A stretch of 53,022 bases of DNA from Bradyrhizobium neotropicale (GTDB lineage Bacteria; Pseudomonadota; Alphaproteobacteria; Rhizobiales; Xanthobacteraceae). The notes under the pieces were generated by a model that saw nothing but the letters and a program-made list of their open reading frames with translations, ran no database searches and had not been told where the DNA came from. Both the position numbers and the translations under genes were made by a program. Position 1 is the first letter of the stretch; each line of letters begins with the position of its first letter. The stretch spans positions 134,314 to 187,335 of the forward strand of contig NZ_LSEF01000085.1 in assembly GCF_001641695.1 (NCBI RefSeq). The letters run 5' to 3'. Shown piece by piece: positions 8,114-16,500 of the stretch.

Positions 8114-9214
8114 ATGGCTGACGTTTCCTTGCGTAAGGTCATCAAGCGTTACGACGATGTTGAAGCCGTGCGCGGCATCGACCTTGAAATCTCCGACCAT
8201 GAGTTCATCGTGCTGGTGGGGCCCTCGGGCTGCGGCAAGTCGACGACGCTGCGGATGATCGCCGGCCTCGAGGACATCAGCGACGGCGATATCCTGATCG
8301 GTGGCGACGTCGTCAACGATGTACCGCCGAAGGACCGCGACATCGCGATGGTGTTCCAGAACTACGCGCTCTATCCGCACATGACGGTCGCCGAGAACAT
8401 GTCGTTCGGGCTGCGCCTGAAGCACTATCCCAAGGCCGAGATCAAGGAGCGGGTGACGGAAGCCGCCCGGCTCCTCGACATTACCGACCTGATCGACCGC
8501 AAGCCGAAGCAGCTCTCCGGCGGCCAGCGCCAGCGCGTCGCGATGGGCCGCGCCATCGTGCGCAATCCCAAGGTCTTCCTGTTCGACGAGCCGCTGTCCA
8601 ACCTGGACGCCAAGCTGCGGGTGCAGATGCGGATCGAGATCAAGAAGGTGCACCAGAAGGTGCGCACCACGACGGTCTACGTCACCCACGACCAGGTCGA
8701 GGCTATGACGCTCGCCGATCGCGTCGTGGTGATGAACAAGGGGCGCATCGAGCAGATCGGCACGCCGAACGAGCTCTACCACAAGCCGGCGACACGCTTC
8801 GTGGCCGGATTCATCGGCTCGCCCGCGATGAATTTCCTTCCCTGCCGGCTGGAGGATGTCGGTGGCACCCTCCAGATCCGCCTGACCGACCGCATCGCCT
8901 TTGCGCTGCCGCCGGCCCGCGCCGCCCGCTACAACGCGCTGCCGCGTACCGAGAAGCTGCTGCTCGGCATCCGGCCCGAGCACCTCACCGAGTCGCACGC
9001 GCACCTCGAGCCGGGCGTCGAGACATTCGAAACCGTGCTCGACGTCACCGAGCCGATGGGCATGGAGACGCTGGTCTATTTCGGGCTCGACGGCACACCC
9101 ATCTGCGGCCGCGTCAACCCCAACGCCGGCGCCAAGGACGGGTCTCCCATGCGTTTGGCCATGGACCTCAACAATATGCACCTGCTAAACGAGGCGACCG
9201 GCGTCGTGCTGTGA
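8114..9214 (+). CDS. ABC transporter ATP-binding protein, MalK/UgpC type
   Basis: A 366-residue ATPase. Visible motifs are Walker A GPSGCGKST (36-44), the Q-loop Gln 82, the signature LSGGQRQR (134-141), Walker B VFLFDEP (154-160), the D-loop SNLDAKL and the switch His 192. The C-terminal 130 residues form the OB-type regulatory domain found in sugar importers (for example GIRPEHL). I prefer ATG 8114 over an upstream TTG at 8090, since the protein then begins MADVSLRKV as in the family and AGAGG lies about 10 bases ahead. It energises the two permeases upstream. Confidence 0.93.
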   Translation: MADVSLRKVIKRYDDVEAVRGIDLEISDHEFIVLVGPSGCGKSTTLRMIAGLEDISDGDILIGGDVVNDVPPKDRDIAMVFQNYALYPHMTVAENMSFGLRLKHYPKAEIKERVTEAARLLDITDLIDRKPKQLSGGQRQRVAMGRAIVRNPKVFLFDEPLSNLDAKLRVQMRIEIKKVHQKVRTTTVYVTHDQVEAMTLADRVVVMNKGRIEQIGTPNELYHKPATRFVAGFIGSPAMNFLPCRLEDVGGTLQIRLTDRIAFALPPARAARYNALPRTEKLLLGIRPEHLTESHAHLEPGVETFETVLDVTEPMGMETLVYFGLDGTPICGRVNPNAGAKDGSPMRLAMDLNNMHLLNEATGVVL

Positions 9215-9248
9215 TGACCGGACAAGAAACTCGCGCAGGCAGGAGACG

Positions 9249-10238
9249 ATGGCGACCAACAAGAAGAAGATTTTCGTTACACAAACTTTGTCGCAGGGGG
9301 CACGCGCCCTTCTTACCCAGCGGGACGATATCGAGCTGGTCGAGTTTCCGAACCTGATCTCGGCCAAGGACTTCGAGGCGATGCTGAAGAGCCATGCGCC
9401 GGTCCACGGCGTGGCGCTCGGCGCCACCGCCTTCGGCGAGACCGAGCTCGAAGCGTCCAGGGACATGAAGGTGGTGACCCGCATCGGCGTCGGCTACGAC
9501 GCGGTCGACGTTCCCGCCCTCTCCCGCCGCAAGGTGCCGCTGATGGTGGCAGGCTCGGCAAACTCGCCGTCGGTCGCCGAGCAGGCGCTATTCATGATGC
9601 TGACGCTGGCCAAGCGCGCGAACGAGATGCACGCCTGCGTCAAGGACGGCAAATGGGCCGACCGGCTCGGCATGCTGCCGTTCGATCTCTACGGCAAGAC
9701 CGCCCTGATCGTCGGCTTCGGCCGCATCGGTACGCGCACCGCCAAGCGCTGCCTGGCGATGGAAATGAACGTGCAGGTCTACGATCCCTATAAGCCGGCC
9801 GCCGAGATCAAGGCCGCCGGCTGCGAGCCGGTCGCCGATCTCGACGCCGCGTTGCCCCACGCCGACTTCGTCACCATCCACTGTCCGAAGACGCCGGAAA
9901 CCGTCGGCATGTTCGACGCGGCGCGGATCGGCCGGATGAAGCCGAAGGCCTATCTCATCAACACCGCGCGCGGCGGCATCGTGAAGGAGCAGGCGCTGTA
10001 CGATGCGCTGGTGTCGGGCAAGCTCGCTGGTGCCGGCATCGACGTGTTCGAGGTGGAGCCGCCGCCGGTCAGCAATGCGCTGTTCGCACTGCCGAACGTC
10101 ATCATGGCGCCGCACGTCGCCGGCGTCACTGTCGAGGCGGTGAACCGCATGAGCGAGCAGACCGCGCGCAACATCCTGAGTGTGCTGGACGGCGATCCGA
10201 TCCGGCAGAACATCATCAATCAGGACGTGCTGGGCTAG
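9249..10238 (+). CDS. D-2-hydroxyacid dehydrogenase (phosphoglycerate dehydrogenase-like)
   Basis: A 329-residue NAD(P)-dependent dehydrogenase of the D-isomer 2-hydroxyacid family. The nucleotide-binding loop is VGFGRIGTRTA (about residues 154-164). The catalytic triad is visible as Arg in NTARGGIV, Glu in FEVEPPP and His in APHVAG. There is no C-terminal ACT or ASB domain, so it is unlikely to be the serine-pathway SerA. It lies 34 bases after the ATPase gene and before a hairpin terminator, so it is the last gene of the importer operon and probably oxidises or reduces the imported sugar acid or a product of it; that last point is inference. Confidence 0.88.
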   Translation: MATNKKKIFVTQTLSQGARALLTQRDDIELVEFPNLISAKDFEAMLKSHAPVHGVALGATAFGETELEASRDMKVVTRIGVGYDAVDVPALSRRKVPLMVAGSANSPSVAEQALFMMLTLAKRANEMHACVKDGKWADRLGMLPFDLYGKTALIVGFGRIGTRTAKRCLAMEMNVQVYDPYKPAAEIKAAGCEPVADLDAALPHADFVTIHCPKTPETVGMFDAARIGRMKPKAYLINTARGGIVKEQALYDALVSGKLAGAGIDVFEVEPPPVSNALFALPNVIMAPHVAGVTVEAVNRMSEQTARNILSVLDGDPIRQNIINQDVLG

Positions 10239-10245
10239 GCCGAAC

Positions 10246-10270
10246 GGCGGGCGGCACATCCGCCCGCCTT
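10246..10270 (+). terminator. Terminator of the ABC/dehydrogenase operon
   Basis: A perfect 9-bp stem GGCGGGCGG / CCGCCCGCC with a 5-base CACAT loop begins 8 bases after the dehydrogenase stop. The following T run is only two bases, so termination may be weak. Confidence 0.6.
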
Positions 10271-10403
10271 CGGAGCGCCAGAATGCGTCCCATTTTGGTG
10301 CAGATCGAGCCCAAACTCAGCCTTAATCAAAAGCGCCTAATATGTTCCATCGCGCCGGCAGTGGGACAGATTTGCCGGCCGCGTCGAGCTGGAGGATGGA
10401 CCC

Positions 10404-10856
10404 TTGTCAGAAATCGACCCGACCGATCATGCGTTGGCGACCATCGCCAGCATTCTGGAAGACTCCGAGCCCTCCCCCACCCGCGAGGTCGCGCAGCCGG
10501 CCACCGACGAACATCCTCCCACCGATGCTGCCGCCGATGAGCATCCAGTCGTCGACGAACAGCCCCTGGTGCCGGAGCCCACCGATACCGAGGGTTACAG
10601 CAAGGTCGGTCCCGGGCCGATGGTGGCGATCCGTCTCAAATGGACGGTTCACCGCGGCGAGGACGGCCAATTCTATGTGCACGAGACCATCGGCGAGCAG
10701 TCCGCGCCCGTGATCAGCGGCCCCATGACGAGCGAGGCCGCGGTGCGGTTCGTCGACGAGCATGAGGATGAGGCGCATCGGCGCTTCGAGGCGCTGCGCA
10801 GCGAGATCGCCGGCCGCAGCTCGGTCGCCGAGTTCGAGCGCAAAGGCGAAGCCTAG
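10404..10856 (+). CDS. Hypothetical protein with acidic N-terminus
   Basis: A 150-residue protein that I do not recognise. It starts at TTG 10404, supported by GGAGG (10391-10395) eight bases upstream; no better start exists in frame. The first 70 residues are acidic and rich in Pro, Asp, Glu and Thr, likely disordered. The C-terminal 80 residues look folded, with a possible beta pattern around VAIRLKWTVHRGEDGQFYV and a helix EAAVRFVDEHEDEAHRRFEAL. No signal peptide or membrane segment is present. It stands alone between the importer operon and a palindromic repeat. Confidence 0.7.
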   Translation: MSEIDPTDHALATIASILEDSEPSPTREVAQPATDEHPPTDAAADEHPVVDEQPLVPEPTDTEGYSKVGPGPMVAIRLKWTVHRGEDGQFYVHETIGEQSAPVISGPMTSEAAVRFVDEHEDEAHRRFEALRSEIAGRSSVAEFERKGEA

Positions 10857-10867
10857 GCCTATTGTTT

Positions 10868-10964
10868 GAGCATGATCTCCGCGCAAACGCGTTCCGCGTT
10901 TGTCGCGAGGGAAAACCGCTGCACACTTTGCGCTAGCGCGGCCCTTCGGGTCCGGATCATGCTC
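10868..10964. repeat. Bradyrhizobium-type intergenic palindrome (GAGCATGATC ends)
   Basis: The element is bounded by exact inverted ends GAGCATGATC (10868-10877) and GATCATGCTC (10955-10964) and contains an inner inverted pair AAACGCG / CGCGTTT. It matches the general form of a family I know as abundant between genes of Bradyrhizobium and relatives. Its last base is also the first base of the stop codon of the DUF1993 gene on the minus strand. Confidence 0.8.
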
Positions 10965-11473
10965 TAACGCCGGCCGAGAAAATCTCTCTTCACGAGCTCG
11001 ACGCCTGCGTGCCGCAGGAGGTCGTAGGCCGTTGTCAGGTGAAAGAAGAACTGCGGCACGCTGAAGGTCAGCAGCAGCGTCCGCCCGGTGAACGGCAGCT
11101 CAGTCCCGTTCTTCAGCCTGAAGGCAACGTTCCGCTCCGCCGCGGCATCGATCTCGGCGCGCGGCAGGCTCTCGATGAATTCGATCGACGTCGCGATGCG
11201 CGCCTGAAGTCCGGCCATGTCATGCTCCAGCGCCGGCAGCAGAGCCGGCTCGCGCCGCGCCAGGAGAGCCGAGGCGACTATGGCATGACGGCAGGCCTCG
11301 CCAACCTGCTGCGCCAGATCGTACATCGTCGGCGACAGGCGCATGCCGAGCAGGATGGCGGAGTCGAATTTGCGGTCTTCGGCATGGGCCGCGCCCTTGT
11401 CGAGCAGTCCGGACAGGCTACGCAAATGCGGGGCGAAGACGCCGACCGAGGCGTCGTACATTGAGATCGTCAC
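10964..11473 (-). CDS. DUF1993 family protein
   Basis: A 169-residue cytoplasmic helical protein of the DUF1993 family, of unknown function and structurally related to the DinB-like four-helix fold. I choose GTG 11473 as start: the product then begins V-T-I-S-M-Y-D-A-S, the usual family N-terminus, and AAGGAG lies 9 bases upstream; the ATG at 11461 is too far from it. Conserved-looking segments are LRSLSGLLDKGAAHAE near the start and FSVPQFFFHLTTAYDLLRHAG near the end. The frame is open to 11749 but that part overlaps the divergent pheC gene. Confidence 0.82.
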   Translation of the reverse strand: MTISMYDASVGVFAPHLRSLSGLLDKGAAHAEDRKFDSAILLGMRLSPTMYDLAQQVGEACRHAIVASALLARREPALLPALEHDMAGLQARIATSIEFIESLPRAEIDAAAERNVAFRLKNGTELPFTGRTLLLTFSVPQFFFHLTTAYDLLRHAGVELVKRDFLGRR

Positions 11474-11578
11474 GTCCGGCTTCTCCTTGCCAATTCCATC
11501 TCGCCAGAGGCTGGCATCTGGTCTAAATCCACACTTCAAGAGCTGCACAATGACAGCTCGCGCAGGGGTGGAAAAGAC

Positions 11579-12358
11579 ATGCTCGTTCGATTCTTGGCGG
11601 CCTTGGCCGTGGTGTTGCTGGCGAATTTCTCGGCGCAGGCGCAGCAGGCGCCTTCGCGCCTCGACGAGATCGTCAAGCGTGGCACCTTGCGCGTCGGCAT
11701 GACCGGCGACTACCAGCCCTTCACCTATCTGGACAAGACCACGCAGCAATTCCGCGGCTTCGACGTCGATATGGCCGAGGCACTGGGCAAGGCCCTCGGT
11801 GTCAAGGTGGAATTCGTAAAGACGGCTTGGCCGAATCTGACGAAGGATTTCGAGGCCGACCAGTTCGATATCGCGATGGGCGGCGTGTCGGTCACGCTCG
11901 ACCGCCAGAAGAGGGGTTTCTTCTCCACGCCGATCATGCGCGAGGGCAAGACGCCGATCGCGCGCTGCTCAGAAGTCGGCAAGTACCAGACGCTGTCCGA
12001 CATCGACAAGAAGGGCACCCGCGTGATCGTCAATCCCGGCGGCACCAATGAACGCTTCGCGCGCGCCAACATCAGGGATGCCGAGATCAACGTCTTTTCC
12101 GACAACACCGTGATCTTCGACGAGATCGCCAAGGGCAACGCCGATCTGATGATGACGGACGCCTCCGAGACCCGCTACCAGCAGAAGCAGCACGCCGGCG
12201 TACTCTGCGCGGTGCATCCGGAGAAGCCGTTCGACTTCTCCGAGAAGGCCTACTGGCTCCAGCGCGACATGGCGCTGAAGGCCTTCGTCGACCAGTGGCT
12301 GCACATCGCCATGGAGGACGGCAGCTACAGGAAGATCTACGCCGCCTGGTTCGACTAG
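11579..12358 (+). CDS. pheC: Cyclohexadienyl dehydratase (arogenate/prephenate dehydratase), periplasmic
   Basis: A 259-residue protein with a signal peptide (MLVRFLAALAVVLLANFSAQA, cleavage near residue 21) and the fold of amino-acid binding proteins. It resembles Pseudomonas PheC closely in remembered sequence: RLDEIVKRGTLRVGMTGDY, AWPNLTKDF, FDIAMGGVSVTLDRQ, GKTPIARCSE, IVNPGGTNERFARAN, DLMMTDASETR and LCAVHPEKPFDF. PheC converts prephenate to phenylpyruvate or arogenate to phenylalanine outside the cytoplasm. No permease or ATPase gene is adjacent, which favours an enzyme over a transport receptor. An ordinary amino-acid binding protein remains the alternative. Confidence 0.82.
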   Translation: MLVRFLAALAVVLLANFSAQAQQAPSRLDEIVKRGTLRVGMTGDYQPFTYLDKTTQQFRGFDVDMAEALGKALGVKVEFVKTAWPNLTKDFEADQFDIAMGGVSVTLDRQKRGFFSTPIMREGKTPIARCSEVGKYQTLSDIDKKGTRVIVNPGGTNERFARANIRDAEINVFSDNTVIFDEIAKGNADLMMTDASETRYQQKQHAGVLCAVHPEKPFDFSEKAYWLQRDMALKAFVDQWLHIAMEDGSYRKIYAAWFD

Positions 12359-12455
12359 ATCCCTCGCGATGTCCATGCCCGGCGCCGGCCTAATTTCGGA
12401 CCTGCTACGGGGGTATTGAACCCAGATCGGTGAGAGGACGACTCATACGGAGACA

Positions 12456-12469
12456 GTGATCTAGATCAC
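12456..12469. promoter_or_regulatory. CRP/FNR-type palindrome upstream of the DUF2147 gene
   Basis: GTGATCTAGATCAC is a perfect 14-base palindrome 64 bases ahead of the DUF2147 start. The GTGA-N6-TCAC spacing fits the CRP/FNR family (core TTGAT-N4-ATCAA for FixK/Fnr, GTGA-N6-TCAC for CRP). Confidence 0.45.
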
Positions 12470-12533
12470 GTTTTGAGTTCAGACCGAGGCGTAAGCGTCG
12501 GTGCTGCGGGGACCACCTGCTCAGGAGACGGAC

Positions 12534-13421
12534 ATGAGGAAGCTGTTGGCCACAGCGGCATTGCTTTTGGTGAGCACGGCGGCGCAGGCGCAGTACACCT
12601 TCGAATATGGCGGTCGCACCATCCGCATCGATCCTGACCGCGGCACGGTCTCGATCCCCGGCGTCTACGACAACACCGGACAGGGCAAGGCCAAGAAAGC
12701 CAAGAAGAACGAGACCAAGCCGGATCAGCAGACGCCGCAGCAGGCCAAGGTCGATCCGCAACCGCCGGCCGCAACTCCGGCTCCGGCACCAGCCGTTCCC
12801 GCGCCGGTCGTGGCAACACCGCCCGCGCCCGAGCAGGCTCCCGTACCTGCGCCCGCCGCTGCAGCGCCGCCTTCAGCGCCACCTGCCCCGCCACCGACGA
12901 CGACCGCAAACAATGCGCCGGCCGACACGGCCGTGCTGCCTCCGCCCGCGCCGCCTCCAGCACCTGCCGCGGCTGAGCAGCAGGCTGCGCCTGCGGTGAC
13001 ACCGCCACCGGCTGTAGCCGCCACGCCCCCGGCGCCGCCTCCTCCGCCTGCTCCGGCGCCCGCCCCCGTTCAGGCCGCCGCGGCCACGCCGGCGCCAACC
13101 GCTGCGCCGACGCGCGATCTCAATTCACCGCTCGGCGTCTGGCTCACCGAGGAGAAGGAAGGCAAGGTCCGCATCGAGCAATGCGGCACCAATCTCTGCG
13201 GCTATTCGGTCGATACCAAATCGAACCAGAACGGCGAGCAGGTGCTGATCAACATGAAGCCCGGGAAGGACCAGAAATGGTCTGGCCGCATCCTCGATCC
13301 CAACTCCGGCTCGACCTACGATTCCACGATCGCAATGAAGGGCACGGACCGCCTGCGCGTGCAGGGCTGCGCCTTCGGCGGCATGTTCTGCGGCGGCCAA
13401 ACCTGGACGCGCGTGAACTGA
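12534..13421 (+). CDS. Secreted DUF2147 protein with long Pro/Ala linker
   Basis: The start at ATG 12534 has AGGAG 6 bases upstream and gives a signal peptide (MRKLLATAALLLVSTAAQAQ, cleavage near residue 20). A short segment (20-60) is followed by a proline- and alanine-rich linker of about 130 residues, the kind that spans the periplasm or cell wall layer, and then a C-terminal DUF2147 domain (about 197-295). That domain has SPLGVWLTEEKEGKVRIEQC at its start, a Cys pair early and another late (GCAFGGMFCGG), and ends WTRVN. Its molecular function is unknown. The linker's codon bias explains the many open shadow frames on both strands. Confidence 0.83.
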   Translation: MRKLLATAALLLVSTAAQAQYTFEYGGRTIRIDPDRGTVSIPGVYDNTGQGKAKKAKKNETKPDQQTPQQAKVDPQPPAATPAPAPAVPAPVVATPPAPEQAPVPAPAAAAPPSAPPAPPPTTTANNAPADTAVLPPPAPPPAPAAAEQQAAPAVTPPPAVAATPPAPPPPPAPAPAPVQAAAATPAPTAAPTRDLNSPLGVWLTEEKEGKVRIEQCGTNLCGYSVDTKSNQNGEQVLINMKPGKDQKWSGRILDPNSGSTYDSTIAMKGTDRLRVQGCAFGGMFCGGQTWTRVN

Positions 13422-13435
13422 AGGGCGCCTGCGGT

Positions 13436-14248
13436 CTAGGGCACAGCCTCGATCACGTGCGCCTGGATTTTCGCAACCACCTCGCCGTCACCATGCCGCG
13501 CGGCGATCACCTTTGCCGCGTGGGCGGTGGCAGCTTCCAGCGCATCGGGACGCCTCGCTTCGATTTCGTTGCGGAGCGGCGTGCCCTGGCAGTAGCTCAT
13601 CGCGGCAAGCTCCGCCGAGATGGCGCGATTTCGATCGGGCCGTGTTTGAATCGTCACGCCTGAAAATCCTGCGTCCAGCACGTCGCGGCGGATCAGGGCC
13701 GTGTCGTGATATCCGTGCGGCGTGCGCGCAAGGAATCGCGGCGGATCATCTGGAAAGAATTCGGCCAGTGCATCCGTGACGTCTCCGGCAATGACGTTGT
13801 CCTCGATCCGGTCCCAGACGTTGAAGATGAAAACGCCCCGCGGCTTCAGCACGCGCCGCGCCTCCTGATAGCCCTTGATGCGATCCGGAAAGAACATCGC
13901 GCCGAACTGGCAGCACACGACATCGAATGAGCCATCCGGAAACGGCAGCGCCTGCGCGTCGGCCTGGCGCCAGCTCAGGCGCGGATCGTCGCCCTGCCGA
14001 AGCTTTGCATGATCGAGCATCGGCTGATTGAGGTCGGTCACCACGTAAGTCGCATCCGGCGGCAGGAGGGCAGCGACGGCGCGCGTGACTGCGCCGCTTC
14101 CCGCCGCCGTTTCCAGCACCGCCTTCGGCGCGCGCGCGGCGACGCGGCGCGCCATGTCGTCGGCATAGGGCTGGAAGATCAGCGGAACCATATTGCGGTC
14201 GTAGTTTTCCGGAACCGAGCCGGCGAACACCTTGTCGGACTCTGGCAT
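13436..14248 (-). CDS. Class I SAM-dependent methyltransferase (UbiE-like)
   Basis: A 270-residue protein with the Methyltransf_11 core. Motif I is VLETAAGSGAVTRA (about residues 44-57), followed by an acidic residue in VVTDLNQPML, motif II QADAQALPFPDGSFDVV (about 95-111), and RVLKPRGVFIFNVWD. The substrate is not evident; the family includes quinone- and small-molecule methyltransferases. The gene converges with the DUF2147 gene with only 14 bases between their stops. Confidence 0.85.
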   Translation of the reverse strand: MPESDKVFAGSVPENYDRNMVPLIFQPYADDMARRVAARAPKAVLETAAGSGAVTRAVAALLPPDATYVVTDLNQPMLDHAKLRQGDDPRLSWRQADAQALPFPDGSFDVVCCQFGAMFFPDRIKGYQEARRVLKPRGVFIFNVWDRIEDNVIAGDVTDALAEFFPDDPPRFLARTPHGYHDTALIRRDVLDAGFSGVTIQTRPDRNRAISAELAAMSYCQGTPLRNEIEARRPDALEAATAHAAKVIAARHGDGEVVAKIQAHVIEAVP

Positions 14249-14337
14249 CGTGCCTGCCCTCCGCGAATGACCCTTGAGCCACGCCGGGACCCAGTGATCT
14301 TAATCGCTGCACCGAAAGTTCCGGGCCCTGGATCGGC

Positions 14338-14363
14338 GACGCATCGCCTTGAGGCGATGCGTC
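14338..14363 (-). terminator. Perfect stem-loop between cupin and methyltransferase genes
   Basis: GACGCATCGCC (14338-14348) and its exact inverse GGCGATGCGTC (14353-14363) enclose a 4-base loop. It sits 29 bases beyond the cupin stop on the minus strand and may end that transcript, but no U tract follows. Confidence 0.45.
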
Positions 14364-14391
14364 TTGCCCGGCGCAGGAGAGAGAGTTGCTG

Positions 14392-14796
14392 CTAGCCCAC
14401 CGGCGCCGAATATTCGGCGTCCGTCACCGGCTCAAGCCATGTCGAGTAGACACCGTCGAGCGCCTCCTGCATGGCGATGTGGGTCATGCCGTTGGTCGGC
14501 GAAGCGCCGTGCCAGTGCAATTCCCCCGGCGGAATCCAGACAGTGTCGCCCGGGCGTATCTCGCGGATCGGGCCGCCCTTGGACTGGACGCGGCCGACGC
14601 CCGAGATCACGTAGAGCGTCTGTCCGAGCGGATGGTGATGCCAGTTGGTGCGCGCGCCCGGCTCGAACGACACGCGTGAGCAGTTCAGCCGAGCTGGCGC
14701 GGGCGCCATGATCACGGGGTCCTGCAACACGGTGCCGGTGAAGTTTTCCTTGGGCGCGCGGCGGGTTGGCCGCGTGCCTGCGACGTGGATTTCCAT
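14392..14796 (-). CDS. Cupin-domain protein
   Basis: A 134-residue single-domain cupin. Motif 1 is visible as GARTNWHHHPLGQTLYVISG with metal-ligand histidines (about residues 48-67), and motif 2 as PGDTVWIPPGELHWHGA (about 83-99). This arrangement resembles the small cupins annotated as carboxymuconolactone decarboxylase-associated or quercetinase-like proteins, but the substrate cannot be read. The gene follows the RraA-family gene by 24 bases on the same strand, so the two are likely one operon. Confidence 0.85.
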   Translation of the reverse strand: MEIHVAGTRPTRRAPKENFTGTVLQDPVIMAPAPARLNCSRVSFEPGARTNWHHHPLGQTLYVISGVGRVQSKGGPIREIRPGDTVWIPPGELHWHGASPTNGMTHIAMQEALDGVYSTWLEPVTDAEYSAPVG

Positions 14797-14820
14797 GGAA
14801 TGACCTCGCTTGGTTTGTCG

Positions 14821-15519
14821 TTACTTCTTGCTTGCGGCGTAGCGCGCCTTGGTCTCGGCGTTCATGGGATAGAGGCCCGGCAACACGGCGCCGTTGTTCA
14901 CCTCGTTGACGATCCAGGCTTCCATGCGTTCCTGCTCGACGCCCTCGGCGAGCACGTGATCGAGCATCGCCTGCGGGATCAGCACGCAGCCATCCTGATC
15001 CGCAACCACGATGTCGTTCGGAAACACCGCAACGCCGCCGCAGCCGATGGGCTCGCCCCAGCCGACGAAGGTCAGCCCCGCGACGGACGGCGGCGCGGCA
15101 TAGCCGTCGCACCAGACCGGAAGATTGGTGCCGAGCACGCCCTCGACGTCACGCACCACGCCGTCAGTCACGAGCGCGGTGACGCCGCGCTTGACCATGC
15201 GCGCGCAGAGGATGTCGCCGAAGATGCCGGCATCGGTGATGCCCATTGCGTCGACCACGGCGATGCAGCCTTCCGGCATCGCTTCGATCGCGGTGCGGGT
15301 CGAGATCGGCGACGACCAGGATTCCGGCGTCGCCAGATCCTCGCGCGCCGGCACGAAGCGCAGCGTGAACGCCGGTCCCACCAGGCGCGGCAAGCCGGGG
15401 CGCAGCGGACGTGCACCGCGCATCCACACGTTGCGCAGGCCCTTCTTGAGCAGGACCGTGGTGATGGTGGCGGTGGTGATGCCGGCGAGGGTCTTGCGGG
15501 CTTCGGGGGATAGCGACAT
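14821..15519 (-). CDS. RraA-family aldolase / regulator-like protein
   Basis: A 232-residue member of the RraA / 4-hydroxy-4-methyl-2-oxoglutarate aldolase family. The active-site region GDILCARMVKRGVTALVTDG followed by VVRDVEG (about residues 100-126) includes the Arg and Asp that bind substrate and metal in the aldolases. Length and the long C-terminal tail fit the aldolase or decarboxylase branch better than the RNase E inhibitor RraA (about 160 residues). It lies upstream of a cupin gene and is divergent from the pxp operon. A role in degrading a keto-acid is inference. Confidence 0.8.
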   Translation of the reverse strand: MSLSPEARKTLAGITTATITTVLLKKGLRNVWMRGARPLRPGLPRLVGPAFTLRFVPAREDLATPESWSSPISTRTAIEAMPEGCIAVVDAMGITDAGIFGDILCARMVKRGVTALVTDGVVRDVEGVLGTNLPVWCDGYAAPPSVAGLTFVGWGEPIGCGGVAVFPNDIVVADQDGCVLIPQAMLDHVLAEGVEQERMEAWIVNEVNNGAVLPGLYPMNAETKARYAASKK

Positions 15520-15768
15520 GGAAACAGACGAGCTCCGGATGGGCGGGAAAGGACGCCGCGCATCTTGCGAGGCGCGAGCTTTCCGTCAAGGGCCATAAAC
15601 GACGCCCGCAGGGCTGTTATGCGATGCGATAACAAGGCTTTATCGAGCACCCCTGCATTAATTTATTGGACTTGCGGGCGCATTTACGCGAAGCAGGGTG
15701 ACGCGGAACTCAAGGCTGAGGCCGCGCTCTCCAAGAAGCCGATTTCGACAGCACGATTTCGACAGCTC

Positions 15769-16500
15769 ATGGCCGCGACGCTTCCCCCGCCCCGCCTCCT
15801 GCCCAGTGGCGACAGTGCCGTCACGGTCGAGTTCAGCCGGACCATCGACGACGACGCCAACCAGCGCGTGCTGGCGCTCGACAAAGCGCTCGCCGATGCA
15901 GGCATCGATGGCATCACCGAGTCCGTGCCGACCTATCGCTCGCTGCTGGTGCATTACGATCCGGGCCGGATCGGGTTCGATGCGCTCGGCGAAAAGCTGC
16001 TCGCACTCGCCAGCCAGCCGTTGCCGCCGAGCGCGAAAGCGCGGCGCTGGCGCATTCCGGTGGCCTATGGCGGCGAGCATGGTGTCGATCTCGAGGACGT
16101 CGCGAAAGCGCTCAACACCACCCCCGACGACATCGTCGCGCGCCATGTCGCGGGCGACTACCGCGTCGCCATGATCGGCTTCACGCCGGGCTGGTCCTAT
16201 CTCAGCGGCCTGGAGACATCGCTGCACATGTCGCGGCGGCAGAATCCGCGACTGCTCACACCGGCGGGCACGATCTCGATCGGCGGCATCCAGACCGGCA
16301 TCCAGTGCCTGGCAGGCCCCAGCGGCTGGCACCTGCTCGGCCGCACGCCGGTGCGCACCTATCAACTCCACCGGAACCCGACCTTTCTCACCGAACCCGG
16401 TGATCGCGTGACGTTTTTTGCCATCGACCACAAGACATTCGCGGAGCAGGACCGCGCCGCGGAAGCGGGCGAGCTCATCGCCGAGCAGGTGGCCTCATGA
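15769..16500 (+). CDS. pxpB: 5-oxoprolinase subunit PxpB (KipI-like)
   Basis: The frame is open from 15565, but family alignment and composition point to ATG 15769 (MAATLPPPRLLPSGDSAVTVEF), giving 243 residues. Signature segments are PSGDSAVTVEF at the start, TYRSLLVHYDP, the HVAGDYRVAMIGFTPGWSYL block and GTISIGGIQTGIQ. PxpB with PxpC and PxpA forms the ATP-dependent prokaryotic 5-oxoprolinase, which opens 5-oxoproline to glutamate. The stop overlaps the pxpC start by 4 bases. Confidence 0.9.
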   Translation: MAATLPPPRLLPSGDSAVTVEFSRTIDDDANQRVLALDKALADAGIDGITESVPTYRSLLVHYDPGRIGFDALGEKLLALASQPLPPSAKARRWRIPVAYGGEHGVDLEDVAKALNTTPDDIVARHVAGDYRVAMIGFTPGWSYLSGLETSLHMSRRQNPRLLTPAGTISIGGIQTGIQCLAGPSGWHLLGRTPVRTYQLHRNPTFLTEPGDRVTFFAIDHKTFAEQDRAAEAGELIAEQVAS

